Shown piece by piece: positions 17,474-26,175 of a DNA stretch of 64,000 nt. Position 1 is the stretch's first letter. Every line of letters begins with the position of its first letter. Below the pieces are notes generated by a model. That model did not search any database. It was given only the letters and a program-made list of their open reading frames with translations, and was not told the DNA's origin. The position numbers and the translations under genes were made by a program. Source of the stretch: Flavobacterium tructae (GTDB taxonomy: Bacteria > Bacteroidota > Bacteroidia > Flavobacteriales > Flavobacteriaceae); contig NZ_MUHH01000042.1 in the NCBI RefSeq assembly GCF_002217475.1, positions 1 to 64,000 on the forward strand, read 5' to 3'.

Positions 17474-17525
17474 AACCGCAAAGTTCGCAAAGCCTTAATT
17501 ATTAAACTTTGCGAACTTTGCGGTT
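17474..17525. repeat. Perfect 19-bp inverted repeat of the CGCAAAG family
   Basis: AACCGCAAAGTTCGCAAAG (17474-17492) is exactly complementary to 17507-17525, with a 14-base AT-rich loop. It shares the words ACCGCAAAG and CAAAGTTCGCAAAG with the element at 37048-37175. It lies between converging genes. Confidence 0.8.
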
Positions 17526-17547
17526 AATCATTTATCAGAACTGCTCC

Positions 17548-17841
17548 TTACTCCCTTTTTGAAAAAAAGTAAGTATAAATCCAGGTTATGGTAAAGGATG
17601 GGATAATATCGGTTCCCGGAAGTATTTCTTCTATAAAAGTTAAAACACTCGCTACTTTCCCTACTCTTCCCTGATACATTTTGGTCATTATAAAAGCTGC
17701 TATTGGTGCCCAAATCAAATCGGCAGGCTCGGCAAAACCCGGTATACTATAAGTCAGCATTCCAATTGCATCCAATGCCAAACCCAAAAGGAGTTTCTTT
17801 GTTCTGTCGTCGTTCATTACTTTGGCTTCCTGCATTTTCAT
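17548..17841 (-). CDS. Small hypothetical membrane protein
   Basis: 97 residues with two hydrophobic segments (about 15-35 and 38-55), a central GRVGKVASVLTFIEEILPGTD and a third hydrophobic stretch SFTITWIYTYFF near the end. The LPGTDIIPSFTITWIY region looks conserved-protein-like and not random, but I do not recognise the family. It starts at ATG 17839-17841 (a second ATG is two codons later). A TAAGTTTG -7 element at 17881-17888 supports expression. Confidence 0.65.
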   Translation of the reverse strand: MKMQEAKVMNDDRTKKLLLGLALDAIGMLTYSIPGFAEPADLIWAPIAAFIMTKMYQGRVGKVASVLTFIEEILPGTDIIPSFTITWIYTYFFSKRE

Positions 17842-18168
17842 TGTATTTAGATATTCGAATTTAAAAAGAATTCTTTAAAACAAACTTATTTTCTAATGGC
17901 AATTTATTTCTTAATTCCCACCTGATCAATACTTTTCTTCACCCAAAAAGCATTTCTACTCCATCTTCTGTCAAAAACCAGACCGATTTATTCAACAGTC
18001 CGTTTTTTTCACCCTCTCCTCTTTTCACCCTCCAAAAATCAAGACCTGCATTTAAACTGCTATTGTTATTGACATTGTCATTGTCATTGAAAACTTGTTC
18101 TTAAAATTCTGTTAGATGGCATTTTGATATCGGAAGAATCTTTGTTTCTTTGTAGAAACAGTTTCAAA
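17842..18168. other. Gene-free spacer with a -7 element and a simple repeat
   Basis: 327 bases between divergent genes. TAAGTTTG on the minus strand at 17881-17888 fits the small membrane protein gene. Around 18060-18095 there is a hexamer-like tract (ATTGTT, ATTGAC, ATTGTC, ATTGTC, ATTG). Short minus-strand frames in 17900-18010 read somewhat protein-like but contain stops in every frame, so a decayed gene fragment is possible but not supported. Confidence 0.35.
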
Positions 18169-18834
18169 ATGATCCACGCAAAAAATATACATAAGTTCTA
18201 CGACAAATTAGAAGTTTTAAAAGGAGTCGATCTACACATTAAAAAAGGTGAAATTGTTTCGATTGTTGGTGCATCCGGCGCTGGAAAAACAACTCTTTTG
18301 CAAATTCTGGGAACACTTGACAAGCCTTCAGGATTAGAAACTGAAACTTCTTTAACCATAAACGGTCAGAATATTTTAGAGTTGAGTGATAAAGCATTAT
18401 CAAAATTCAGAAATCTAAATTTAGGGTTTATTTTTCAGTTTCATCAACTTTTACCAGAATTTACAGCATTAGAAAATGTATGTATTCCTGCTTTCATTGC
18501 CGGAAAAAAAAATAATGAAGTAGAAACAGAGGCCAAAAAACTTTTAGATTATTTAGGGCTTTCCCATAGAATTCATCATAAACCTAACGAACTTTCAGGA
18601 GGAGAACAGCAAAGAGTTGCTGTAGCAAGGGCACTAATCAACAAACCCGATGTTATTTTTGCAGATGAACCTTCCGGAAATCTGGACACCCATTCTGCCG
18701 AAAATTTACATCAGTTATTCTTTCAGCTACGTGATGAATTTGGACAGACTTTTGTAATTGTAACGCACAACGAAGAATTAGCCAATATGGCGGATAGAAA
18801 GTTAGTAATGGTTGACGGATTAATCAGCAATTAA
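18169..18834 (+). CDS. lolD: ABC transporter ATPase, LolD-like (lipoprotein release)
   Basis: 221-residue ABC ATPase of the LolD/MacB subfamily. Visible are Walker A GASGAGKT, the Q-loop [18 protein letters not shown], the signature [15 protein letters not shown], Walker [13 protein letters not shown] and the switch His in [11 protein letters not shown]. The [14 protein letters not shown] segment is characteristic of LolD, which powers transfer of lipoproteins from the inner membrane to LolA. Its LolC/E permease partner is not in the window, as is common in Bacteroidota. The frame is open to 18124, but ATG 18169 gives the canonical [11 protein letters not shown] start. Confidence 0.85.
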   Translation: MIHAKNIHKFYDKLEVLKGVDLHIKKGEIVSIVGASGAGKTTLLQILGTLDKPSGLETETSLTINGQNILELSDKALSKFRNLNLGFIFQFHQLLPEFTALENVCIPAFIAGKKNNEVETEAKKLLDYLGLSHRIHHKPNELSGGEQQRVAVARALINKPDVIFADEPSGNLDTHSAENLHQLFFQLRDEFGQTFVIVTHNEELANMADRKLVMVDGLISN

Positions 18835-18872
18835 AAACGTTCAACAATTCGATTACCTCCTTCCTTTACATT

Positions 18873-19637
18873 ATGACACAAAAAGAACTCAAAGAATTTC
18901 TTGACGAAAAAGTCATCCAATACAACAATCTCGATTTTATCGAAAGCGATCCTGTGCAAATTCCACATTTGTTTTCTCAGAAAGAAGACATTGAGATTGC
19001 CGGTTTTTTGAGTGCCACAATTGCCTGGGGAAATCGCAAGATGATTATCAAAAATTCGCATCAAATGATGGAATTAATGGGCAATACTCCTTACGATTTT
19101 GTGATGTCACATACTGATGAAGATCTGGAGCGTCTTGAAAACTTTGTACACCGTACTTTTAACGGAAAAGACTTTAGCGGCTTTATAAAAGGATTACAGC
19201 ACATTTATAAAAATCACAAGGGGCTTGAAGCTGTTTTTGCCAAAAATCAAGAAGCTGATGGCTTACAGAAAAGTATAAGTGAGTTCAAAAAAATATTTTT
19301 TGAAATTGATCACTTGCCCCGAACCCAAAAGCACATTTCGGATCCGTTAAACAATTCGGCAGCAAAAAGAATCAACATGTACCTTCGCTGGATGGTACGC
19401 CAGGATACCAAAGGTGTCGATTTAGGTATTTGGAAAACCATTTCACCTTCATTATTGTCATGTCCGCTTGATGTACACTCCGGTAATGTAGCCCGAAAAT
19501 TAGGGATCCTAACCCGAAAACAAAATGATGGAAAGGCCTTAACAGAACTCGATCTTAAACTCAGAAAAATGGATCCTCACGATCCGGTAAAATATGACTT
19601 TGCCCTTTTCGGATTGGGTGTTTTTGAAGGGTTTTAG
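18873..19637 (+). CDS. TIGR02757 family (DUF2400) protein
   Basis: 254 residues matching the TIGR02757/DUF2400 family. Visible family stretches include an IAWGNRKMIIKNSHQMM core, the NNSAAKRINMYLRWMVRQD motif and a C-terminal LDVHSGNVARKLGILTRK followed by DPVKYDFALFGLGV. The HhH-like VHSGNVARKLG and the overall helical pattern recall DNA glycosylase-like or helix-hairpin-helix proteins, but the biochemical function is not established. It begins 38 bases after lolD and is probably co-transcribed. Confidence 0.88.
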   Translation: MTQKELKEFLDEKVIQYNNLDFIESDPVQIPHLFSQKEDIEIAGFLSATIAWGNRKMIIKNSHQMMELMGNTPYDFVMSHTDEDLERLENFVHRTFNGKDFSGFIKGLQHIYKNHKGLEAVFAKNQEADGLQKSISEFKKIFFEIDHLPRTQKHISDPLNNSAAKRINMYLRWMVRQDTKGVDLGIWKTISPSLLSCPLDVHSGNVARKLGILTRKQNDGKALTELDLKLRKMDPHDPVKYDFALFGLGVFEGF

Positions 19638-19708
19638 CCACCAGGGAGTGACCTTTCATTAGTTTTATTGCGTTTTTTTTCGTAATTTCACTCTATAAAG
19701 CAATATTT

Positions 19709-20770
19709 ATGGAGCATTTTATAGGTTATATAAAACACTACGCCATCCCATTATTTGTATTTACAAGTTTAGCTTTAGCACTTGCATTAATACTCAAAAG
19801 AATTCATTATCAATACACTCTTCCTTACCGGCATCATATTGTTAGAAAATCTGAAATTTTCCTTACAGAGATTACACTCTCAAAACCGGAGGAAAGCATT
19901 CTGAAATACAAAATCGCCAAATTCAGATCCGAAATTCCAATCCATAAAACCTGGTGTAAAGAAATGCTTATCGACGATATGATTCGGATGAAAAGCAATT
20001 TAAAAGGTAAAACCGCCAAGAACATTCTTATTATATACAAACAACTGGGTTTAAACCATTATTCGGCAAGTTTACTTCGGGATTTTAGAAAATATAAAAA
20101 ATGTGATGGCATTTATCATTTTCAAGCCTTGGGATACAAACCGGGAATTGCTCAAATCCAAAAATATTTGTTCCATCCCAATAAAGTTATCCGGTCAAAC
20201 GCCAATATTGCTTATCTGATTTTAACCAAAGGAGACTGGCAGGCCGTTAATAAGATTCCGGTAAAAGTATCCATCAGTACTACCATAAAAATAATGGATG
20301 TGTTGCATTCGCAAAACATACCGATTCCACCTGATATCGAGCTCTGGATAGAATCTGATAATCCTACCATTCTGAAATTAGCCGTAATGACTATGGTATT
20401 TTACAATTACAGGAACAGATCACAGGATATTATCAAATTGCTCACCCACGAAAATAAAAACCTTAGAACCGATGTAATTATTGCCATTCGCGACTTGTAC
20501 CTGTATGAAGCCGAAGAGGATTTATTACTGCAATTTAAGCAGGAGAGTATCGAACTTCAATTGGAAATTCTGGATGCCCTCGCCATTATAGGCTCAGAAA
20601 AAACAATTTCATTTTTAAACCACCAAATTCCGAACGAAGAAATCAAAGATCTTAAATTAAAAATGGTAGCCACTTTAAACGATCTCGATTCTGTACGTAT
20701 AGATGTATTGGGAAGACAGGATTCCGATACCCAAAAAATGATTAATCACATTAGAGAATTACAACTATGA
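19709..20770 (+). CDS. Membrane-anchored HEAT-repeat protein (first gene of glycan cluster)
   Basis: 353 residues. One N-terminal membrane helix (about 11-30) is followed by a long alpha-helical region with HEAT-like pairs such as DNPTILKLAVMTMVFYNY, ENKNLRTDVIIAIRDLYLYE and LLQFKQESIELQLEILDALA. The bulk would face the cytoplasm if the basic loop after the helix stays inside. It overlaps the downstream glycosyltransferase by 4 bases (ATGA), indicating translational coupling. A scaffold or regulatory subunit for the synthase is likely from context; sequence alone gives only the fold. Confidence 0.8.
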   Translation: MEHFIGYIKHYAIPLFVFTSLALALALILKRIHYQYTLPYRHHIVRKSEIFLTEITLSKPEESILKYKIAKFRSEIPIHKTWCKEMLIDDMIRMKSNLKGKTAKNILIIYKQLGLNHYSASLLRDFRKYKKCDGIYHFQALGYKPGIAQIQKYLFHPNKVIRSNANIAYLILTKGDWQAVNKIPVKVSISTTIKIMDVLHSQNIPIPPDIELWIESDNPTILKLAVMTMVFYNYRNRSQDIIKLLTHENKNLRTDVIIAIRDLYLYEAEEDLLLQFKQESIELQLEILDALAIIGSEKTISFLNHQIPNEEIKDLKLKMVATLNDLDSVRIDVLGRQDSDTQKMINHIRELQL

Positions 20771-22203
20771 CGACTGATTTTCTACATTATATTATTCACT
20801 GTTACAATGTCTTTGTAATCCATTTTTCAATCGGATATATTCTGTTCTACATCTTTCTGTCTGTTCTTTCGTATTGGGCGATTGTAAAACATTTAAAATA
20901 TCAAAAATACCTGGAAGAAGAGGTTTTAATTCGTTCGAACCATATACTGGGCGTTTCCATTGTGGCTCCTGCTTTTAACGAGGGAGTAAATATCGTTTAC
21001 AATGTTAAATCCCTGCTCTCTCTGACCTATCCGAAATACGAAATCATTATTGTCAATGACGGAAGTTCTGACGATACGCTGGAAAAACTAATTGCCGAAT
21101 TTGATCTGGTTAAAATTGACTTTTATTATCAGGAGAAAATTGTCACACAGCCCGTTCGCGGACATTATAAATCAAAGAATCCCGTTTACTCCAAATTACT
21201 GATTGTCGACAAAATAAATGGAAAAAGTAAAGCTGATGCCGCAAATGCCGGGATAAACTCTTCGCAATATCCCCTGTTTTTATGCACTGATGTAGATTGT
21301 ATTTTAAAAAGAGATACTATTTTGAAACTGGCCAAACCGTTTATGGAAAATGAAACTCGTGTCATTGCCTGCGGAGCCGGAATCAGGATTTCAAACTCCT
21401 GCGATATCAAGGAAGGCTTTTTGTTTAAAGTTCATTATCCTAAAGAATGGTATCCGCGTTTTCAGGAATTAGAATACGTACGCTCTTTTTTATTTGGAAG
21501 AATGGCGTGGAGTCAGCTAAACGGTCTGCTTTTGGTTTCCGGAGGTCTCGGTATGTTTGATAAAGACATTGTGATTAAAGCAGGTGGATACTGGCATCAG
21601 TCCTTAGGCGAAGATATGGAACTGGTGACGCGCATGCGAAAATACATGCACGATACTAAAGAAAAATACTTAATCAAATACATTCCGGAATCGCTTTGCT
21701 GGACAGAAGTCCCGAGTACGCGAAAAATATTCTTAAGACAGCGCATTCGATGGGCTCGTGGACTGGTTCAAACCTTATATTTACATCGGAAAATGTTTTT
21801 AAATCCAAAATACGGACGAACAGCATTTCTGGTATTACCTTTCTTTTTCAGTTTTGAGTTTTTAGTTCCTATTATTGAATTTATTGGTATTCTGACTCTC
21901 ATTTTCAGTTTTATATTTGGAATGATCGACTACCAACATTTACTGATTATAAGCCTATTAGTCTATCTATTCTATCTCTCCATAACCATAATATCCATAT
22001 TGATAGATGAAATACTGTATAAAAGTTATGCCAATTATAAAGAATTAATGATTCTTATCGGGATGGCCGCACTTGAGCCTTTTGCGTACCATCCGATAAC
22101 GATTTATGCCTCACTGAAAGGCTATTGGCTCTTCTTTCGAAGAAAAGAACAAAACTGGGGCGTAATGGTCCGTAAAGGATATGAAGGTCCAACTAAAAAA
22201 TAA
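20767..22203 (+). CDS. Processive membrane glycosyltransferase, family 2 (PgaC/YaiP-like)
   Basis: A 478-residue synthase with an N-terminal membrane segment (about 18-40), a GT-A domain and three or more C-terminal helices (from about 345). Catalytic landmarks are Asp98 in IIIVNDGSSDD, the D-x-D at Asp175-Val-Asp177, GED at 281-283 as catalytic base region, and QRIRW at 325-329, the Q/RxxRW signature of processive enzymes such as cellulose, hyaluronan and PNAG synthases. It therefore probably polymerises a UDP-sugar while extruding the chain across the inner membrane. There is no PilZ domain. The sugar is unknown. Confidence 0.88.
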   Translation: MTTDFLHYIIHCYNVFVIHFSIGYILFYIFLSVLSYWAIVKHLKYQKYLEEEVLIRSNHILGVSIVAPAFNEGVNIVYNVKSLLSLTYPKYEIIIVNDGSSDDTLEKLIAEFDLVKIDFYYQEKIVTQPVRGHYKSKNPVYSKLLIVDKINGKSKADAANAGINSSQYPLFLCTDVDCILKRDTILKLAKPFMENETRVIACGAGIRISNSCDIKEGFLFKVHYPKEWYPRFQELEYVRSFLFGRMAWSQLNGLLLVSGGLGMFDKDIVIKAGGYWHQSLGEDMELVTRMRKYMHDTKEKYLIKYIPESLCWTEVPSTRKIFLRQRIRWARGLVQTLYLHRKMFLNPKYGRTAFLVLPFFFSFEFLVPIIEFIGILTLIFSFIFGMIDYQHLLIISLLVYLFYLSITIISILIDEILYKSYANYKELMILIGMAALEPFAYHPITIYASLKGYWLFFRRKEQNWGVMVRKGYEGPTKK

Positions 22204-22210
22204 GCTGATT

Positions 22211-23476
22211 ATGAAACATAACAGAACTATAGCTCTAATAAGACTGCTTTTTTGTTTATTTCTAGTGACTTGCCAAACCACAAAAGGTCAAAAGAAAATA
22301 GACACTGACAGCCTTTTGACTGTTGTGCTCCACGACATGAGAAATACCCGTCCGGACTACAAATCAAATATCCAAAGAGCTCAGTTAGGAAAAAAACTGG
22401 CTCCGGATTACCTGGATTTCTATCTGGTATTGGGGCGAAATTATGACCTGACAAAGACAAAAGACAGTGCCCGATTTTACTATAATTATGTAATTGATAA
22501 AAATCCGGCTTATGAGGATGCCTATCTCTATCTGATCAACATGGATTTAGAGGCAAAAAATTACGAAGAAGCTCTCGTCTTAACCAATAAAGCAATTGAA
22601 CAGTTTCCTGACAACAAAACTTTCAGACTGAAAAGAATTGCGATTTATTCTCTGCAGAATGACACTAAAAATGAAGAAAAATACCTCCAATCGATAAGAA
22701 CAAAATATCCTAATGATGCCGACATCGAACAGCATCTTTTTGCCTTGTACTCCAGAACTAATATGGATCGGGCGGGCGTTTACTACAACTTCACCACAAT
22801 TGATCGTGACGGAGTTGGCCCGTGGCATCTGACAAGTGCCGATTATACACATCAACGTACGTGGGGAAGTTTAATTGGAAGAGTCAGCTATGCCGAAAGA
22901 CGATCTTCCAATCAGGTCATGGCCAGCGGACTTCAATTTGAAGTCGAATCTTACCTGTCGGGAAAGAAAAACAACTATTCCTACATTGATGTCGCCTACA
23001 GCAATGATATCGCTTTTCCTGAATGGAGATTAGGATATTCCTATTTCTACAATTTCGCCAAAGGCTGGGAGGCAGATTTAGGCTTCCGCTACATCGAAAT
23101 GCAGGACAACAGCAATTTAAAAACTTTAAATGTAGGATTAGGAAAATACTTCGGGGCATACTGGGTCAATTTAAGATCTTACATTCAAAAAGACGCACCG
23201 TCCTTTACCCTTACCTCCCGCTACTATTACGGCACTAAGTTTGATTATCTTACCCTAATTGCTGGTTATGGGACTTCGCCGGACGATCAGACGAGAGCAG
23301 CGGAATATGAAAACAGAGCTTCTTTAAGTTCGTACAGACTGAGTGCCGGCTTTTACAAGTTAATCAAAACCCATTATATTTTTGGAATATTAATCACCAA
23401 CAATCAACAGGAATATACCCCCAAAAAGTTTCAAAACGAACTTGATTTCGCTTTTTTACTGCAATATAAATTTTAA
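22211..23476 (+). CDS. TPR plus outer-membrane beta-barrel protein (YaiO-like)
   Basis: 421 residues from ATG 22211, eight bases after the glycosyltransferase stop; an in-frame ATG at 22181 lies inside that gene and is less likely. The N-terminus is a signal sequence (LLFCLFLVTCQ, possibly a lipobox). Residues ~45-165 are TPR-like helices (DSARFYYNYVIDKNPAYEDA, EALVLTNKAIEQFPDNKT). The remainder is amphipathic beta-strand ending in FAFLLQYKF, an outer-membrane barrel. This TPR-plus-barrel design matches YaiO and, functionally, the exporters PgaA, BcsC and AlgK/AlgE. In E. coli yaiO also neighbours a GT2 gene, yaiP. Confidence 0.82.
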   Translation: MKHNRTIALIRLLFCLFLVTCQTTKGQKKIDTDSLLTVVLHDMRNTRPDYKSNIQRAQLGKKLAPDYLDFYLVLGRNYDLTKTKDSARFYYNYVIDKNPAYEDAYLYLINMDLEAKNYEEALVLTNKAIEQFPDNKTFRLKRIAIYSLQNDTKNEEKYLQSIRTKYPNDADIEQHLFALYSRTNMDRAGVYYNFTTIDRDGVGPWHLTSADYTHQRTWGSLIGRVSYAERRSSNQVMASGLQFEVESYLSGKKNNYSYIDVAYSNDIAFPEWRLGYSYFYNFAKGWEADLGFRYIEMQDNSNLKTLNVGLGKYFGAYWVNLRSYIQKDAPSFTLTSRYYYGTKFDYLTLIAGYGTSPDDQTRAAEYENRASLSSYRLSAGFYKLIKTHYIFGILITNNQQEYTPKKFQNELDFAFLLQYKF

Positions 23477-23481
23477 ATCGT

Positions 23482-25695
23482 ATGAAAAAAAAGCGCCTTC
23501 ACTATTTGCAAATACTTATTCTCACCCTGCTTAGTTTTAAGATGATGGCACAATCTGAAATTACAATAACCGATAAAACCAAAATTATTGCTACGTCCGA
23601 AAGTACTCAGGCTGCGGCAAGAATACTAAAATTATATCTGGAGAAATCCGTGTCGAAACCATTTGAAATTACTACAAAAAGTCAAAAAGAGAGTGACGCT
23701 TCCGAAATCCTACTGGAAATTTCCAATGATAAAAAACTCAAAGCAAATGAATTCAGTATCAAAAGCGATTCAAAATCAATTTATATCACGGCTCCAAATC
23801 AGAAATACCTGCGTTATGCCGTTTATACTTTACTCGAAATCTGGGAATTTAGAAAATTTACCGCAACAGAAACTTACATTCCAAAAGTAACTCAGTTTAC
23901 TTTTTCTAAAAACACAAGTAAAACCTATCAGCCCTCTTTTGATTACAGAGCTTTGTTTTACCCTGATTGTTATGACGAAGATTTCAGAGACTGGCACAAA
24001 CTCGATTGGCATATTGACGATTTTGGCCTTTGGGGACATTCTTTTAGCATGCTTGTTCCGCCAAAAGAATATTTTAAAAGTAATCCTAAACTTTTTGCTT
24101 TGTACGAAGGGGAACGAAATACAGAATCTTTGTGTATGACCAATGACACCGTTGTGAGTCTGGTAGAGGAAAAAATGACTGAAATTATAGCAAAAACACC
24201 CCATGCGCAATTCTATTCGGTAAGCCAGAATGATGACGTCGTGTATTGCGAATGTACACAATGCAAAGCCATGAACACTAAATATGGCGGTCCGCAAGGT
24301 TCATTTTATTATTTTTTAAATAAAATTGCGGCTCGTTTTCCTAAAACCAAAATTACTACCCTTGCCTATCTTCACACCTTCAAACCGCCTGTAAATCTGA
24401 AAATAGCTCCAAACGTTTATACGATCTTATGCCCGATTGAACTGGATCGCGGCAAACCTACTACCAATCAGAATAATCCGTCCTTTGTCAAAAACCTTGA
24501 AAACTGGAGCACGACTTCACCACAGCTCTTTTTATGGGATTACACCGTTCAATTTTCTAATTTCATGTCCCCCTTTCCTAATTTTGAATCTTTTCAAAGT
24601 AACTATAAACTTTTTCAAAAAAACAAAGTGAAAGGACTATTTGTACAGGGATATGCTGATGTTCCGGGCGATCTTTCGGAATTACGACAATATCTGCTGG
24701 CAAAATTAATGTGGAATACTGATATTGACATTAAAGCTGTTACTGCTGATTTCCTCAGAGGTTTTTATGGAAAAGCAGCACCCTTTGTCGCAAAATACCT
24801 TGACCTTATAGAAGCCAATCAAAACAAAAGTAGAGCTTATTTAGATATTTATTCCGGTCCTGTTCAGGCGCGAAATACGTTCCTGACTCCTGAAGCTATG
24901 GATCAATACGATCATTATCTGGAACAGGCCAATAATGCTGTCGAAAATGATTCTATTTTAAGCGCACGTGTTCATAAATTACGACTGGCTTTAGAATTTG
25001 TTTATTTTGAACAGGCCAAATTTTATGGAAAAAACCAACACGGTATGTATGTCGTAAATACCAAAGGTGAAAAAGAAGTAAAACCGGGTTTAACAGAACG
25101 AGTTTTAAAATTCTCGCAATCCTGCAATCAATTTGGAGTTTATGAACTGAGCGAAGACGGAATTTCTCCTGATAATTATTATAAAGAATGGCTTGAAATT
25201 TGCAAAAACACCACATCACATTTAGGTGAGGATCTGAAAGTTACCTTTATAACGCCTCCGTCTGATGAGTTTAAAGGCAAAGGAAGTTATGGTTCAGTGG
25301 ATGGAAACAGGGGGTACAAAAACTTCAATATCAACTGGATTGGATGGTATGATACAAATCCGGAAATTGAAGTCGAAACCAAAAATCTTGATTTCAACAT
25401 CTTAAAATTAAATTTCCTAAGCGATCAGAGACATTGGATTTTTACACCAAAAAATATAAAAATCTATGGTTTTAAGAATCAGAAATGGGAGCTTATTAAA
25501 GAACAAATTTGCAACATTTTAACAGAAGACTACGAAATTACAACACAATCATGGGAAGTCGAAAATCAAATATTCAGTAGTTTTACCAAGATCAAAATCG
25601 TAGTAGAAAACCGGAAGGAATTGCCCGTCTGGAGAAAGCGAAAAAACAAAAAAGCAATGATAATGCTGGACGAAATAGAGTTGTATAAAAAATAA
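23482..25695 (+). CDS. DUF4838 periplasmic protein, glycosidase-like
   Basis: 737 residues. Signal peptide 1-23 (KMMAQ), an alpha-glucuronidase/GH20-like N-terminal alpha/beta domain (about 28-140; NQKYLRYAVYTLLEI), the DUF4838 domain (about 150-450) with SVSQNDDVVYCECTQC (cysteines 256, 258, 261), and a C-terminal beta domain (about 590-737; DQRHWIFTPKNIKIYG, MIMLDEIELYKK) resembling an F5/8 type C carbohydrate-binding module. The layout suggests a secreted or periplasmic glycoside hydrolase or carbohydrate-binding enzyme. By analogy with PgaB or BcsZ it could trim or modify the exported polymer (inference). It starts 5 bases after the previous stop. Confidence 0.82.
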   Translation: MKKKRLHYLQILILTLLSFKMMAQSEITITDKTKIIATSESTQAAARILKLYLEKSVSKPFEITTKSQKESDASEILLEISNDKKLKANEFSIKSDSKSIYITAPNQKYLRYAVYTLLEIWEFRKFTATETYIPKVTQFTFSKNTSKTYQPSFDYRALFYPDCYDEDFRDWHKLDWHIDDFGLWGHSFSMLVPPKEYFKSNPKLFALYEGERNTESLCMTNDTVVSLVEEKMTEIIAKTPHAQFYSVSQNDDVVYCECTQCKAMNTKYGGPQGSFYYFLNKIAARFPKTKITTLAYLHTFKPPVNLKIAPNVYTILCPIELDRGKPTTNQNNPSFVKNLENWSTTSPQLFLWDYTVQFSNFMSPFPNFESFQSNYKLFQKNKVKGLFVQGYADVPGDLSELRQYLLAKLMWNTDIDIKAVTADFLRGFYGKAAPFVAKYLDLIEANQNKSRAYLDIYSGPVQARNTFLTPEAMDQYDHYLEQANNAVENDSILSARVHKLRLALEFVYFEQAKFYGKNQHGMYVVNTKGEKEVKPGLTERVLKFSQSCNQFGVYELSEDGISPDNYYKEWLEICKNTTSHLGEDLKVTFITPPSDEFKGKGSYGSVDGNRGYKNFNINWIGWYDTNPEIEVETKNLDFNILKLNFLSDQRHWIFTPKNIKIYGFKNQKWELIKEQICNILTEDYEITTQSWEVENQIFSSFTKIKIVVENRKELPVWRKRKNKKAMIMLDEIELYKK

Positions 25696-25703
25696 TAGTC
25701 AAA

Positions 25704-26072
25704 ATGGATACTACCGATAAAAAAATTATGATCATCGATAATGATGATATGACTGTTGAGATTCTAAAATTCATTCTGAAAAAAGAAGGCTTCAAAGTAA
25801 GTATTGCGAAAGATGGTATCAATGCCATGGAGCGGCTTCCGGTTATTATGCCGGACTTGGTGATTACCACGATTACCGTACCTCTTAAATCCGGTCTGGA
25901 AATCATCAATGAAATCAAGCAAAATTACAAGGATATTCGTGTTATTGCACTTTCTTCACTAGGGGAAGAAGAAAACACTGTTGAAGAAGCTTTTGAATTG
26001 GGTGTAGACGATTTTATTGCTAAACCATTTAATCCAAATGAACTTTTACTGCGAATAAAACGATTTTTATAG
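25704..26072 (+). CDS. Stand-alone receiver domain lacking the phospho-aspartate
   Basis: A 122-residue CheY-like domain: acidic pocket Asp12/Asp14/Asp15 (MIIDNDDMT), the switch Ser84 (IALSS) and Lys107 (FIAKPFNP) are all present. The phosphoacceptor strand reads PDLVITTITVP, where a normal receiver has Asp at the second Thr (Thr56). It therefore probably cannot be phosphorylated in the usual way and may act as a constitutive interaction module. No output domain is present. It is the last gene of the five-gene cluster, 8 bases after the DUF4838 gene, so it is likely a regulator or adaptor of the synthase. Confidence 0.88.
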   Translation: MDTTDKKIMIIDNDDMTVEILKFILKKEGFKVSIAKDGINAMERLPVIMPDLVITTITVPLKSGLEIINEIKQNYKDIRVIALSSLGEEENTVEEAFELGVDDFIAKPFNPNELLLRIKRFL

Positions 26073-26156
26073 CTTTTTAAACTGCATTTTTAAGAAATTC
26101 GAAGCCCACAAACTGTCGTAATTTCTAAGAAACATCGATTTTCAGCTATTTATAGC

Positions 26157-26164
26157 TATATTTG
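26157..26164 (+). promoter_or_regulatory. -7 element for the DEAD-box helicase gene
   Basis: TATATTTG, ending 11 bases before the ATG at 26176. The resulting 5' leader is very short (about 5-11 bases), so ATG 26182 is also possible as the start. Confidence 0.5.
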
Positions 26165-26175
26165 CACAAAATTTA

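Noticed and set aside
17842-18168. Decayed gene on the minus strand
   Set aside because: Short protein-like phrases exist in two frames but stops interrupt both and no family is recognisable.
23830-24297. 155-codon minus-strand ORF inside the DUF4838 gene
   Set aside because: Antisense shadow; the plus-strand protein has signal peptide and conserved motifs.
19709-26072. Polysaccharide utilisation locus (SusCD-type) for the DUF4838 cluster
   Set aside because: No SusC/SusD pair or sugar-sensor is present; the GT2 and exporter-type barrel point to synthesis and secretion.
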